This document shows positions 8,099 through 17,308 of a stretch of 64,000 nucleotides of DNA, piece after piece (the first letter of the stretch is position 1; every line of letters begins with the position of its first letter). Origin of the DNA: Chlorobiota bacterium (GTDB taxonomy: Bacteria; Bacteroidota; Bacteroidia; Bacteroidales; JAADGE01); the NCBI GenBank assembly GCA_013152535.1, contig JAADGE010000001.1, positions 64,007-128,006 on the forward strand, in the 5' to 3' direction. A model generated the notes under the pieces. It saw only the letters and a list, made by a program, of their open reading frames with translations. It ran no database searches and was not told the DNA's origin. The translations under genes and the position numbers were made by a program.

Positions 8099-8940
8099 AA
8101 AAAGTAAGACAAATAGAAATAAAAACTCGCGGCTTGTCGAAACAAATTTTTGCCGGTGAATATCACAGTGCTTTCAAAGGTCGCGGAATGTCTTTCAGCG
8201 AAGTTCGTGAATATCAATACGGTGATGATGTCAGAAATATTGACTGGAATGTTACGGCTCGCTACGACAAAGCATACATTAAAACATATGAAGAAGAGCG
8301 TGAACTTACGGTTATGTTACTTATTGATATCAGTGCATCGCAAAATTTCGGAACAAAAGAACGCTTTAAAAAAGATTTAATAACAGAAATAGCTGCCGTA
8401 ATCTCATTTTCTGCAATTCAAAATAACGATAAAGTAGGCGTAATTTTCTTTACGGATAAAATCGAAAAATTTATTCCTCCGCAAAAGGGAAAAAAACATA
8501 TTCTGCGAATTATCAGAGAGTTAATAGAGTTTAGACCTGAAAATACTGCAACCGATATTTCTCTTGCATTACAATATTTTACTAATATTGTTAAAAAAAG
8601 AAGCACAGCTTTTCTGATATCGGATTTTTTTGATACCGGTTTTGAAAAAGCTGTTCAAATCGCAGGACATAAGCACGATTTAATAGCATTACATATTTAT
8701 GACGAAAAAGAATATAAACTTCCGAATATAGGTTTAATAAAATTACAAGATGCAGAAACAGGCAAAGAAGTTTATGTTGATACGTCTAAAAAATCGGTAA
8801 GAAGTGTATTTGAAAAAAACAGAGAACAATTGTATTCTTCCGTAAAACAAATATTTGATAAAACCGGAATCGACAGTGTCAGAATTAAAACCGATGAAGA
8901 TTATATAAAACCACTTTTGAAATTATTCAAAAACAGATAG
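8077..8940 (+). CDS. DUF58 domain protein with von Willebrand A-like fold
   Basis: This 287-residue protein carries the DUF58 signature GRGMSFSEVREYQYGDDVRNID (split here: GRGMSF at 35-40, REYQYGDDVRNIDW at 44-57) and a MIDAS-like DISAS at 84-88. Proteins of this family work with MoxR-type AAA ATPases and Bat proteins in Bacteroidetes. No moxR gene is seen beside it here, although a von Willebrand-type membrane protein lies at 21526. The start is GTG at 8077, inside the end of the preceding membrane protein gene. The cellular role is probably assembly or stress-related at the membrane and is not established by the sequence. Confidence 0.88.
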   Translation: METKELLKKVRQIEIKTRGLSKQIFAGEYHSAFKGRGMSFSEVREYQYGDDVRNIDWNVTARYDKAYIKTYEEERELTVMLLIDISASQNFGTKERFKKDLITEIAAVISFSAIQNNDKVGVIFFTDKIEKFIPPQKGKKHILRIIRELIEFRPENTATDISLALQYFTNIVKKRSTAFLISDFFDTGFEKAVQIAGHKHDLIALHIYDEKEYKLPNIGLIKLQDAETGKEVYVDTSKKSVRSVFEKNREQLYSSVKQIFDKTGIDSVRIKTDEDYIKPLLKLFKNR

Positions 8941-8962
8941 CAAAAACACTTTCAACTAAAAA

Positions 8963-9625
8963 ATGGACATAAAAATTGAACAATCTTGGAAAAAGCTCCT
9001 AAAAGAGGAATTTGAAAAAGAATATTTTATAAACTTGACAAACTTCGTAAAACAAGAGTATAAAACACGAACAATTTACCCTCCGGGTAAAAATATTTTC
9101 AAAGCATTCGATTTGTGTCCGGTCGATAAAGTTAAAGTCGTTATAATAGGACAAGACCCTTATCACGGCAAAGGGCAGGCACACGGTTTATGTTTTTCCG
9201 TAAAAGACGGAGTTACCGTTCCGCCCTCATTACGAAATATTTACAAAGAACTGCACGATGACATCGGAAAAGAAATTCCAAAAACAGGAAACATAGAACA
9301 TTGGGCAAAACAAGGAGTGTTAATGCTGAATGCCACATTAACCGTAAGAGCCGGACAAGCCGGTTCACATCAGAATAAAGGTTGGGAAACTTTTACGGAT
9401 GCCGTAATTAAAATATTATCAGAAAAGAAAGAAAATTTAGTCTTTTTACTTTGGGGTGCTTACGCTCAAAAAAAAGGTTCGGTAATTAATACTGAAAAAC
9501 ATTATATTTTAAAATCTGCACACCCCTCTCCTTTTTCTGCTTATAACGGATTTTTCGGAAATAAACATTTCAGCAAAACAAATGAATTTCTGAAGTCAAA
9601 AAACATAAATGAAATAAAATGGTAA
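8963..9625 (+). CDS. ung: uracil-DNA glycosylase
   Basis: This 220-residue family 1 uracil-DNA glycosylase removes uracil from DNA as the first step of base excision repair. The catalytic motif GQDPYH lies at 63-68 (Asp65 activates water) and the second motif HPSPFS at 187-192 (His187). SLRNIYKEL, MLNATLTVR and LLWGAYAQKK, typical of Ung, are also present. The length is normal. It lies 22 bp after the DUF58 gene and may be read through from it. Identification is secure. Confidence 0.97.
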   Translation: MDIKIEQSWKKLLKEEFEKEYFINLTNFVKQEYKTRTIYPPGKNIFKAFDLCPVDKVKVVIIGQDPYHGKGQAHGLCFSVKDGVTVPPSLRNIYKELHDDIGKEIPKTGNIEHWAKQGVLMLNATLTVRAGQAGSHQNKGWETFTDAVIKILSEKKENLVFLLWGAYAQKKGSVINTEKHYILKSAHPSPFSAYNGFFGNKHFSKTNEFLKSKNINEIKW

Positions 9626-9651
9626 TTTCTTAAATTTAACTCTCTTCTAAA

Positions 9652-10329
9652 ATGATAGTTTACTGCCACAAATGCGGAACAAAAAATGTTGACAGAACAA
9701 CTTGTTCGAATTGCGGAATAATTCTTTTAACAGACATCAACAACGACGGTATTCCCGAAATGATTCAGGAAATCGTTCAAGTGGAATGTCCTTGGTGCAA
9801 AACAGTTAACAAAGTTACAACCGAAACACATTGTAAAAGTTGCGGCGGACCTTTGCCTGCCGTATCTCACGACAATTCGGGTATTGACAAAGGGACACCT
9901 CCTTCGCCTCCGCCGAGAAAACTACCCGATATCTATATTAAAAAGTTAAAATATCGCAGCACATTGTTCATTATCGGAATTATTTTTATTGTTCCGTTCA
10001 TTTGGTCGGTAATTTTCCCGATTATCGGTTTCTTTTTGGTTCGTTCGGCATTGCGAACGGCAAATCGTAAAATTGCCGCTTTGGAAAACGGGATTAAAGC
10101 CGAAGGCGTTCTTACGGACATATTTAAAGACACAAGTGAAACCGTAAACGGAAGACATCCGTGGCGTTTGGAATATGAATTTAAAACAAAATCCGGAAAA
10201 ACAATTTTTTCAAAAAAAACGGGTGCTTGGAATAATAATAACAGACACCGTAAAATTAACGATAAACTGTGGGTAGTTTATTTACCCGAAAATCCTGAAA
10301 TTAACGCTGTTTGGCCGCCGGTAGATTAA
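9652..10329 (+). CDS. double zinc-ribbon membrane protein with DUF3592-like domain
   Basis: This 225-residue protein has two zinc-ribbon knuckle pairs (CHKCG with CSNCG in residues 5-23, and CPWC with CKSCGG near 46-66). A proline-rich linker follows (TPPSPPPRKLP), then a hydrophobic hairpin of about residues 102-128. The C-terminal region about 140-225 resembles the DUF3592 fold (ALENGIKAEGVLTDIF, then a WRLEYEF strand). Such proteins are small membrane-anchored modules of unknown function. The stop codon overlaps the beginning of a lipoprotein-signal-like stretch that runs into the next ORF. Confidence 0.75.
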   Translation: MIVYCHKCGTKNVDRTTCSNCGIILLTDINNDGIPEMIQEIVQVECPWCKTVNKVTTETHCKSCGGPLPAVSHDNSGIDKGTPPSPPPRKLPDIYIKKLKYRSTLFIIGIIFIVPFIWSVIFPIIGFFLVRSALRTANRKIAALENGIKAEGVLTDIFKDTSETVNGRHPWRLEYEFKTKSGKTIFSKKTGAWNNNNRHRKINDKLWVVYLPENPEINAVWPPVD

Positions 10330-10390
10330 ATTCGCTTTTTGTCTGTTTGCTGTTTTTTTTGCATCTTGCGGAAAATATCAAACGAACATA
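10325..10390 (+). other. lipoprotein-signal-like stretch, in frame with the next ORF
   Basis: Upstream of the ATG at 10391 the same frame stays open back to a TAG at 10322-10324. It would encode IKFAFCLFAVFFASCGK followed by YQTNI. This looks strikingly like a Bacteroidetes lipoprotein signal with lipobox FASC|G, but there is no ATG, GTG or TTG to start it (the first codon is ATT). A lipoprotein form of a cytoplasmic flavoenzyme makes little sense, so a remnant of a deleted lipoprotein gene is the likelier reading. Chance hydrophobic coding is also possible. Confidence 0.35.
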
Positions 10391-12598
10391 ATGAACAGAA
10401 TTTGCAAATTATTCAACATTCAGTATCCTGTTATTCAAGGTGGTATGATATGGTGTTCCGGTTGGGAATTGGCTTCTGCGGTAAGCAATGCCGGAGGACT
10501 CGGACTGATAGGTGCCGGTTCAATGTATCCGGACGTTCTAAAAGAACATATTCAAAAAGCAAAAAAAGCAACATCAAAACCTTTCGGCGTAAATGTTCCT
10601 CTGCTCTATCCGCAAACGGAAGAAATAATGAAAATTATTATCGAAGAAGGCGTTAAAATCGTATTTACCTCTGCCGGAAATCCTAAAACATGGACAAAAT
10701 ATTTGCAGGAGCACGGCATAAAAGTCGCACACGTCGTTGCCAATTCTAAATTTGCAAAAAAAGCTGATGCTGCCGGTGTTGACGCAATCGTTGCCGAAGG
10801 TTTTGAAGCCGGCGGACACAACGGTCGTGAAGAAACAACAACACTCGTGCTTATGCCTTTGGTGCGATCGGTAACGGCAAAACCCGTAATAGCCGCCGGA
10901 GGAATAGCCACAGGCAGAGCAATGCTTGCAGCAATGGTTCTTGGTGCAGATGCCGTGCAAATAGGAAGCCGATTTGTTGCTTCCGAAGAAGCTTCGGCAC
11001 ATCTGAATTTTAAAAAGGAAATTATTGAAGCAAATGAAGGCGATACATATCTGGCTTTAAAAAAATTGGTTCCGGTAAGGCTTATAAAAAACAAATTTTG
11101 CAATGAAGTAACGGAAGCCGAAATTAAAGGTGCGAATAAAGACGAATTAGCAAAACTTCTCGGAAAAGCGAGAGCAAAATCAGGAATGTTTGAAGGCGAT
11201 ACCGAAAACGGAGAACTTGAAATCGGACAAGTTTCGGCATTGATAAACAAAATAAAACCCGCAAAAAATATTATCAACGATATTATTTTAGAATACAGAA
11301 CGGCAAAAGAGCAAATTAACCACATCAGATTCACACATCAGATTCAATTTTTAGAGAGAATGATAAAATTTGAGAAATTTACATTGCAAAACGGCTTACG
11401 AGTCATATTTCATCAGGATAAAGATACACCGATAGCTGCTGTTAATATGCTTTATAATGTCGGTGCAAAAGATGAACATCCTGATAAAACCGGCTTTGCA
11501 CATCTTTTTGAACATTTAATGTTCGGAGGTTCCTTAAATATTCCCAACTACGATAAACCATTGCAGGAAGCAGGCGGAAGCAGTAATGCTTTTACAAATA
11601 ATGATTTCACAAATTATTACGAAACGCTTCCTAAAGATAATATTGAAACGGCTTTATGGCTGGAATCTGACCGAATGTTAAGTTTGGCATTTACTGAAAA
11701 AAGTCTGGAAGTTCAGCGAAAAGTAGTTATTGAAGAATTTAAACAAAACTACCTGAACAGACCTTACGGTGATTTTTGGCTGTTAATGAGACCCTTAGCT
11801 TACAAAGTACATCCCTATCGGTGGGCAACCATAGGAAAAGAAATTTCTCATATTGAAAATGCAACAATACAAGATGTTAAAGATTTCTTCTTTAAACATT
11901 ATGCCCCCAATAATGCAATTTTGAGCATTGCAGGGAATTTTGAATTTAATTATATTAAAGATATAGTTGAAAAATGGTTCGGAGACATCAAAAAAAGAGA
12001 AATTACCGTAAGAAATATACCTTCCGAACCGGAACAAACCGAAGCAAAAACTCTGACAGTTGAACGAAATATACCGGTAAATGCTTGTTATAAAACCTAT
12101 CATATGTGCGGACGAAATGATCCTGATTTTTATGCTTCTGATTTGCTGTCGGACATTTTATCAAACGGTGAATCTTCTCGCCTTTTTCAAAACTTAATTA
12201 AAAAGAAACCTGTTTTTTCAACTTTAGATGCCTATATCAGCGGAAGTATTGATCCCGGATTATTTGTTTTCAGCGGTAAACCGTCTGAAGGAATTTCATT
12301 GAAAGAAGCCGAACAAAATGTTATGAATGAAATTGAGAATCTGATAAAATCCGGAATTACTGAAAGAGAATTACAAAAAGTTAAAAATAAAATTGAATCA
12401 AAATTTGTTTTTTCAGAAACAGATGTATTAAATAAAGCAACAGATCTCGGTTTTTATGAATTAATAGGAAATGCCGATAAAATAAATACCGAAATTGATA
12501 AATACAATGAAGTTTCCGCAGAAATGATTCTAAAAGCTGCTGAGAATATTTTCAGACAAGAAAACAGCAATACAATTTATTATAAAACAAAAAAATAA
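10391..12598 (+). CDS. nitronate monooxygenase-like enzyme fused to M16 zinc peptidase
   Basis: This is one 735-codon ORF with two complete, unrelated proteins. Residues 1 to about 310 are an FMN-dependent 2-nitropropane dioxygenase/FabK-family barrel (QGGMIW at 16-21, EAGGHNG at 139-145, AAGGIATGR at 168-176, QIGSRF at 190-195). From Met324 on it is an M16 pitrilysin-type peptidase with the inverted zinc motif HLFEH at 371-375, typical length about 412. The join falls at a perfect 13-bp tandem duplication. Removing one copy gives a TAG stop at codon 317 of the first gene, 5 bp before the ATG (11360) of the peptidase. The two proteins were therefore very probably separate operon neighbours, and the peptidase may still start at 11360. 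Confidence 0.85.
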   Translation: MNRICKLFNIQYPVIQGGMIWCSGWELASAVSNAGGLGLIGAGSMYPDVLKEHIQKAKKATSKPFGVNVPLLYPQTEEIMKIIIEEGVKIVFTSAGNPKTWTKYLQEHGIKVAHVVANSKFAKKADAAGVDAIVAEGFEAGGHNGREETTTLVLMPLVRSVTAKPVIAAGGIATGRAMLAAMVLGADAVQIGSRFVASEEASAHLNFKKEIIEANEGDTYLALKKLVPVRLIKNKFCNEVTEAEIKGANKDELAKLLGKARAKSGMFEGDTENGELEIGQVSALINKIKPAKNIINDIILEYRTAKEQINHIRFTHQIQFLERMIKFEKFTLQNGLRVIFHQDKDTPIAAVNMLYNVGAKDEHPDKTGFAHLFEHLMFGGSLNIPNYDKPLQEAGGSSNAFTNNDFTNYYETLPKDNIETALWLESDRMLSLAFTEKSLEVQRKVVIEEFKQNYLNRPYGDFWLLMRPLAYKVHPYRWATIGKEISHIENATIQDVKDFFFKHYAPNNAILSIAGNFEFNYIKDIVEKWFGDIKKREITVRNIPSEPEQTEAKTLTVERNIPVNACYKTYHMCGRNDPDFYASDLLSDILSNGESSRLFQNLIKKKPVFSTLDAYISGSIDPGLFVFSGKPSEGISLKEAEQNVMNEIENLIKSGITERELQKVKNKIESKFVFSETDVLNKATDLGFYELIGNADKINTEIDKYNEVSAEMILKAAENIFRQENSNTIYYKTKK
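11321..11346 (+). repeat. perfect 13-bp tandem duplication at the gene junction
   Basis: The unit CACATCAGATTCA occurs twice in direct tandem (11321-11333 and 11334-11346). Thirteen is not a multiple of three. With one copy, the frame of the upstream gene reads H-I-R-F-N-F and then TAG (bases now at 11352-11354). With two, it runs on into the peptidase. It is either a recent slippage event or a sequence error. Confidence 0.95.
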
Positions 12599-12712
12599 TC
12601 AGAATTTAAAAATAATAAAATTTCAATATAAATTTCTTTAATCAAATATACATTACGAAAACAATATTTTTTTTAATTTTACATTATTTAGAAAAAACAT
12701 AAAACGAATTTA

Positions 12713-14143
12713 ATGAAAAAAAAATTTGCGCTTCATTGGCAAATATTAATTGCTGTTATTTTGGCAATTTTGTACGGATTATTATTTCCCGATAAATACA
12801 AAGTTGATTTAAAAGCATATAAACAAATTTTTGCCGTTAAAAATGAAATTAAAATTAGTGATGCACAAATTATTAATATTGAAAGACTTATAGGCGATAA
12901 GATTTATACGGAAGACGAATTTATTACAAATATCAATTTATTATCCGACATTAAACTAACAGAGCATCAAAAAGATATCATTCTGAAAGATTGCTTGTAT
13001 AATCCTCAAATAAAGTATATAAGCTGGATGGGAATTATTTTTCTGAAAGCATTGAAAATGATTATCATTCCGCTGATTTTGATGTCTATTATTTCCGGAA
13101 TAGCAAATATCGGTTCTGCAGGGAATCTGGGTCGCATAGGATTAAAAACAATCCTGTATTATTTAATGACCAGCACAGCAGCAATTATTACAGGTTTAAT
13201 TTTTGTAAATCTCATTCGTCCGGGTGAAGGAATTGATAAAAGTTTTATTCATTCGTCCGATATTCCCGTTGTAGGTCAACACAGTTTCTCGGATACTCTG
13301 TTAAATATAATTCCCGAAAATATTTTTGTTGCTTTTTCTGAAAATAAAATGTTATCAATCATATTCTTTGCAATATTATTCGGCTTTTTTATCACTAAAA
13401 TAAGCTCCAAATCCAGAATTTTTCTGACTAATTTCTTCAATGCAGGTTTTGAAGTGATGATGAAAATTACTATGTTTATTATTAAATTTACACCTCTCGG
13501 TGTTTTCGGTTTAATAGCAAAAACAGTCGCAGCACAAGCAAACCATATTGTTAATTTTTCTCAAGTTCTTGGTTTATATACTTTAACGGTATTAATTGCA
13601 TTAGCATTTCATGCTTTCGTTATTTTACCTTTATTATTGAAATTTATTGCAAAAGTCAAACCGTTTGCACATTTAAAAGCTATGCAGGCGGCTTTGTTAA
13701 CTGCATTTTCAACATCTTCATCCGGAGCAACTCTCTCATTAACAATGGAATCCGTAGAAAATAATTCCGGCGTTTCAAATAAAATTTCAGGTTTTACACT
13801 TCCTCTCGGAGCAACAGTAAATATGGACGGAACAGCTTTGTATGAAGCAGTTGCGGCATTATTCATTGCACAGGTTTACGGATTTGACTTATCTTTAAGT
13901 GAACAAATTATAATTGTAATTACGGCACTTTTGGCATCTGTAGGAGCTGCTGCCATACCAATGGCAGGTTTGGTAATGATTACAATAATATTATCGGCAG
14001 TTGATTTGCCTTTAGCAGGAATTGCATTAATTTTACCGGTTGACAGAATATTAGATATGTTCAGAACTTCTGTTAATGTATGGAGTGACAGTTGCGGAGC
14101 TGTAATTGTTGCAAAATCCGAAGGTGAAAAATTGAAGGTTTAA
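12713..14143 (+). CDS. dicarboxylate/amino acid:cation symporter (DAACS family)
   Basis: This 476-residue inner-membrane transporter is of the GltP/DctA family. The family hallmarks are the serine-rich hairpin TSSSGATL (about residue 340) and NMDGTALYEA (about 370), which form the substrate and cation site. A normal member is about 400-430 residues. Here an extra hydrophilic segment of about 75 residues sits between the first and second membrane helices (about 27-103), which would face the periplasm. It starts 114 bp after the M16 ORF and ends 11 bp before the ABCG-type gene. The substrate cannot be read from the sequence; glutamate/aspartate or C4-dicarboxylates are usual. Confidence 0.9.
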   Translation: MKKKFALHWQILIAVILAILYGLLFPDKYKVDLKAYKQIFAVKNEIKISDAQIINIERLIGDKIYTEDEFITNINLLSDIKLTEHQKDIILKDCLYNPQIKYISWMGIIFLKALKMIIIPLILMSIISGIANIGSAGNLGRIGLKTILYYLMTSTAAIITGLIFVNLIRPGEGIDKSFIHSSDIPVVGQHSFSDTLLNIIPENIFVAFSENKMLSIIFFAILFGFFITKISSKSRIFLTNFFNAGFEVMMKITMFIIKFTPLGVFGLIAKTVAAQANHIVNFSQVLGLYTLTVLIALAFHAFVILPLLLKFIAKVKPFAHLKAMQAALLTAFSTSSSGATLSLTMESVENNSGVSNKISGFTLPLGATVNMDGTALYEAVAALFIAQVYGFDLSLSEQIIIVITALLASVGAAAIPMAGLVMITIILSAVDLPLAGIALILPVDRILDMFRTSVNVWSDSCGAVIVAKSEGEKLKV

Positions 14144-14154
14144 AATATTTTACT

Positions 14155-17100
14155 ATGAATGAAACTATTCTGAAAGCATTAATGAGATTATTTGCAATAA
14201 TTGCAAATGCTGATGCCGAAAAAGTATCGGACAAAGCAAGAACTGTTGTAAAATCTTATCTGGATATGATGCTTAATCAGGAATTCAGTGATAATTATCT
14301 GGAACTTTTTGATTATTACGTTGAAGTACATCATCATACCGGAAAAAATGATAACAGAAAAGTCAGAAAACAAACATCTTTAAATTCGGTTAAAGTTCTT
14401 AAAATATGCAGCGAAATTAATGAACAACTTCATCAAAAAGAAAAAATTATTGTTGTTATTCGATTAATTGAATTTATTAATCAAGATTCTGTAATTACTG
14501 AAAAAGAATTAGATTTTGTAAAAACAGTTTCCGATATTTTTAATATTTCCGAACTTGAATTTTCTCAAACATTCAAGCTTGCAACAAATAAAATTAATGA
14601 CTTCACAAATAAAGCGGATGTCATAATTATTAACTCTGAACAAGAGAGGACAAATAAACTTTTTAAACATAAATATGTAAAAAATCTTGACGGCGTTCTG
14701 TATATTCTCCGCATTGAAAGTGCCAATATTTATGTTCTGAAATATCTCGGTCACGACAGCTTATTTTTAAACAGTCAAAATATCAATCCGGACAGATTAT
14801 ACATTTTTGATAACGGAGCGGTTATTAAAAGTCAGCGAATTAATAATATTTATTACAGCGATGTAGTAAGCAGATTTTTAAATGAAGATGTTTCGTCAAA
14901 AGTGGTTTTGAAAGCAGAAAATATTGAGTTTTATTACAATAATTCAAATAACGGCATTCATAAATTCAGCTTTACTGAAACTTCCGGCAGAATGCTCGGA
15001 ATAATGGGCGGAAGCGGAGTAGGAAAATCTACTTTATTGAATGTATTAAACGGAACATTTCCTTTGCACGGAGGAAAAATTACTATTAACGGATACGACT
15101 TACACAAAGAAAAAGAAAATCTGAAAGGTGTAATCGGTTTTGTTCCTCAAGATGATTTACTGATTGAAGAATTAACCGTTTATCAGAATTTATATTACAA
15201 TGCGAAACTTTGTTTCAGCAAGTTTACAAATGAGCAGATTAAACAAGCAGTTGATAAGGTGCTGATTGATTTAGACTTAACAGATGTAAAAAACCTGACG
15301 GTAGGCGGACCTACAAATAAATTCATCAGCGGCGGTCAAAGAAAACGTTTGAATATTGCTCTTGAGCTTATGAGAGAACCGGCAATTCTGATTGTTGATG
15401 AACCCACATCCGGTTTGTCTTCAATGGATTCTGATATGGTAATGAATTTACTCAAAGAACAGGCTTTAAAAAATAAGTTGGTTTTAGTAAATATTCATCA
15501 GCCTTCTTCCGATATATTCAAATTATTCGACAGCCTTTTAATGATGGACAAAGGCGGACATCCTGTATATTACGGAAATCCGGTTGATGCACTCAGCTAT
15601 TTTAAGAAAGCAGCAAATTATGTAAATCCCGAAGAATCGGGTTGTTCCTGTTGCGGAAATGTTGATGCACAACAACCGCTCGAAATATTGGAATCAAAAG
15701 TAGTAGATGAATACGGAAAAGCTACCAAAGTCAGAAAAATAAATCCCGAAGAATGGTATATTAAATTTAAAAATGAAATTGACCCCGAAGCACAGAATGA
15801 TAAAAATGAAATAATCAATAAAAAACTCCCGGAAAATCATTTTAAAATACCTTCCGGATTTAAACAATTTTTGATTTTTACTATTCGTAATATAAAATCT
15901 AAACTCACAAATAAACAATATCTTTTAATAACCTTTTTTGAAGCACCGATATTAGCCGTAATTCTTGGTTATTTTACAAAATATATCAGCGGAACCGACA
16001 CCAATCCCGATGCGTATATATTTGCGGAAAATGTAAATATAATTGCCTATTTATTTATGGCTGTTACCGTTGCATTATTTTTCGGAATGACTTTAAGTGC
16101 CGAAGAGATTATAAAAGACAGAAAAATTTTAAATCGAGAAAAATTTCTGAATCTGAGCAGAATAAGTTATTTAAATTCAAAAATTATTGTCCTTTTTATT
16201 ATTTCGGCAATACAAACATTATCATTTATCGTTATCGGAAATTTAATTTTGGAAATTCATGGTATGACATTAATATATTGGGCAATTTTGTTTACTACAG
16301 CAGCTTTTGCCAATATTCTGGGATTAAATATTTCTGCTGTTTTTGATTCAGTCGTAACCATTTATATTACCATTCCGTTTATTTTAGTTCCGCAATTATT
16401 ATTCAGCGGTGCAATCGTTGACTTTACGAAATTACATAAAGATTTAACTTCATATAAAGAAGTTCCGGTAATCGGTGATTTAATGACTTCGCGTTGGGCA
16501 TATGAAGCACTTGCAGTTGCACAGTTTAAAGACAATAATTATGAAAAATATTATTTTAAAGTTGATATGCTCAAAAGTCAAAATAATTATAAACTGTCCT
16601 ATTTAATTCCCGAATTAAAAAATTATGCAAATACTTGCATTAATAATATTGAAAACAAGAAAGACAAAGAGATAACCGCCAATAAATTAATCATTTTAAA
16701 AAATGAACTTATAAAATTAAATCGCTGCAGTCCGGTTCAATTTAATGAAATTGATAAAATAAACATCAAGAATTTCAATTCCGAGGTTTATAATGCTTTA
16801 GATAATTATTTTGATAAATTCTCAAAATTTCTGAATAAAAATCAATATAAATTAAATCTTAAAACTGATTCTGTATCTCGTTTTTTAATTAACAAATTAG
16901 GGAGCAGAGATGCCGTTTTTCGATTAAAGCAGAAAAATAACAATAAAAAGTTAGAAGAAATAATACGTAATAAAGCTGAATTTGCTGCTGTAAAAGAAGA
17001 GAACAATGAACTGGTTCAGGTAATTGACCCTATATTTAAACTTCCGGAATCAAATATCGGCAGAGCACATTTTTATGCACCCGTAAAGAAAATCGGTTCA

Positions 17101-17220
17101 TATACTTTTGATACGGTTTGGTTTAATATCATATTTATTTGGTTTACAACACTTATTATTTATCTGACACTTATTTCTGATATATTCAGAAAAATAGCTA
17201 ATCTTTTCAATAAAGAATAA
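14155..17220 (+). CDS. ABCG-type ABC protein with N-terminal TerB-like domain
   Basis: This 1021-residue fusion begins with a helical domain resembling TerB/DjlA-type domains (about 1-150, with acidic helix EFINQDSVITEKELDFVKTV). A short beta-rich domain (about 165-240) follows. The ABC ATPase then has Walker A GGSGVGKST at 285-293, signature ISGGQ at 391-395 and Walker B ILIVDEP at 411-417. A linker holds a Cys cluster (GCSCCG, about 505). The ABC-2 membrane domain has segments from about 580 to 760 plus one near the C-terminus (about 985-1008). A long hydrophilic region (about 790-970) lies between the last segments. This is a half-transporter of ABCG polarity; the substrate is unknown. Confidence 0.85.
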   Translation: MNETILKALMRLFAIIANADAEKVSDKARTVVKSYLDMMLNQEFSDNYLELFDYYVEVHHHTGKNDNRKVRKQTSLNSVKVLKICSEINEQLHQKEKIIVVIRLIEFINQDSVITEKELDFVKTVSDIFNISELEFSQTFKLATNKINDFTNKADVIIINSEQERTNKLFKHKYVKNLDGVLYILRIESANIYVLKYLGHDSLFLNSQNINPDRLYIFDNGAVIKSQRINNIYYSDVVSRFLNEDVSSKVVLKAENIEFYYNNSNNGIHKFSFTETSGRMLGIMGGSGVGKSTLLNVLNGTFPLHGGKITINGYDLHKEKENLKGVIGFVPQDDLLIEELTVYQNLYYNAKLCFSKFTNEQIKQAVDKVLIDLDLTDVKNLTVGGPTNKFISGGQRKRLNIALELMREPAILIVDEPTSGLSSMDSDMVMNLLKEQALKNKLVLVNIHQPSSDIFKLFDSLLMMDKGGHPVYYGNPVDALSYFKKAANYVNPEESGCSCCGNVDAQQPLEILESKVVDEYGKATKVRKINPEEWYIKFKNEIDPEAQNDKNEIINKKLPENHFKIPSGFKQFLIFTIRNIKSKLTNKQYLLITFFEAPILAVILGYFTKYISGTDTNPDAYIFAENVNIIAYLFMAVTVALFFGMTLSAEEIIKDRKILNREKFLNLSRISYLNSKIIVLFIISAIQTLSFIVIGNLILEIHGMTLIYWAILFTTAAFANILGLNISAVFDSVVTIYITIPFILVPQLLFSGAIVDFTKLHKDLTSYKEVPVIGDLMTSRWAYEALAVAQFKDNNYEKYYFKVDMLKSQNNYKLSYLIPELKNYANTCINNIENKKDKEITANKLIILKNELIKLNRCSPVQFNEIDKINIKNFNSEVYNALDNYFDKFSKFLNKNQYKLNLKTDSVSRFLINKLGSRDAVFRLKQKNNNKKLEEIIRNKAEFAAVKEENNELVQVIDPIFKLPESNIGRAHFYAPVKKIGSYTFDTVWFNIIFIWFTTLIIYLTLISDIFRKIANLFNKE

Positions 17221-17308
17221 GTCTCGGAATAAAGATATTTTTCTTACACAAAACCTGCAAGTTTCCTGTTATATTAATCTGTTTGTAAATACAAATAACA
17301 ATTCAACT

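Noticed and set aside
10339-10656. A 105-codon frame overlapping the start of the flavoenzyme ORF
   Set aside because: It is a shadow in another frame of the clearly coding nitronate-monooxygenase-like gene, with a Cys/Arg-rich composition unlike a real protein.
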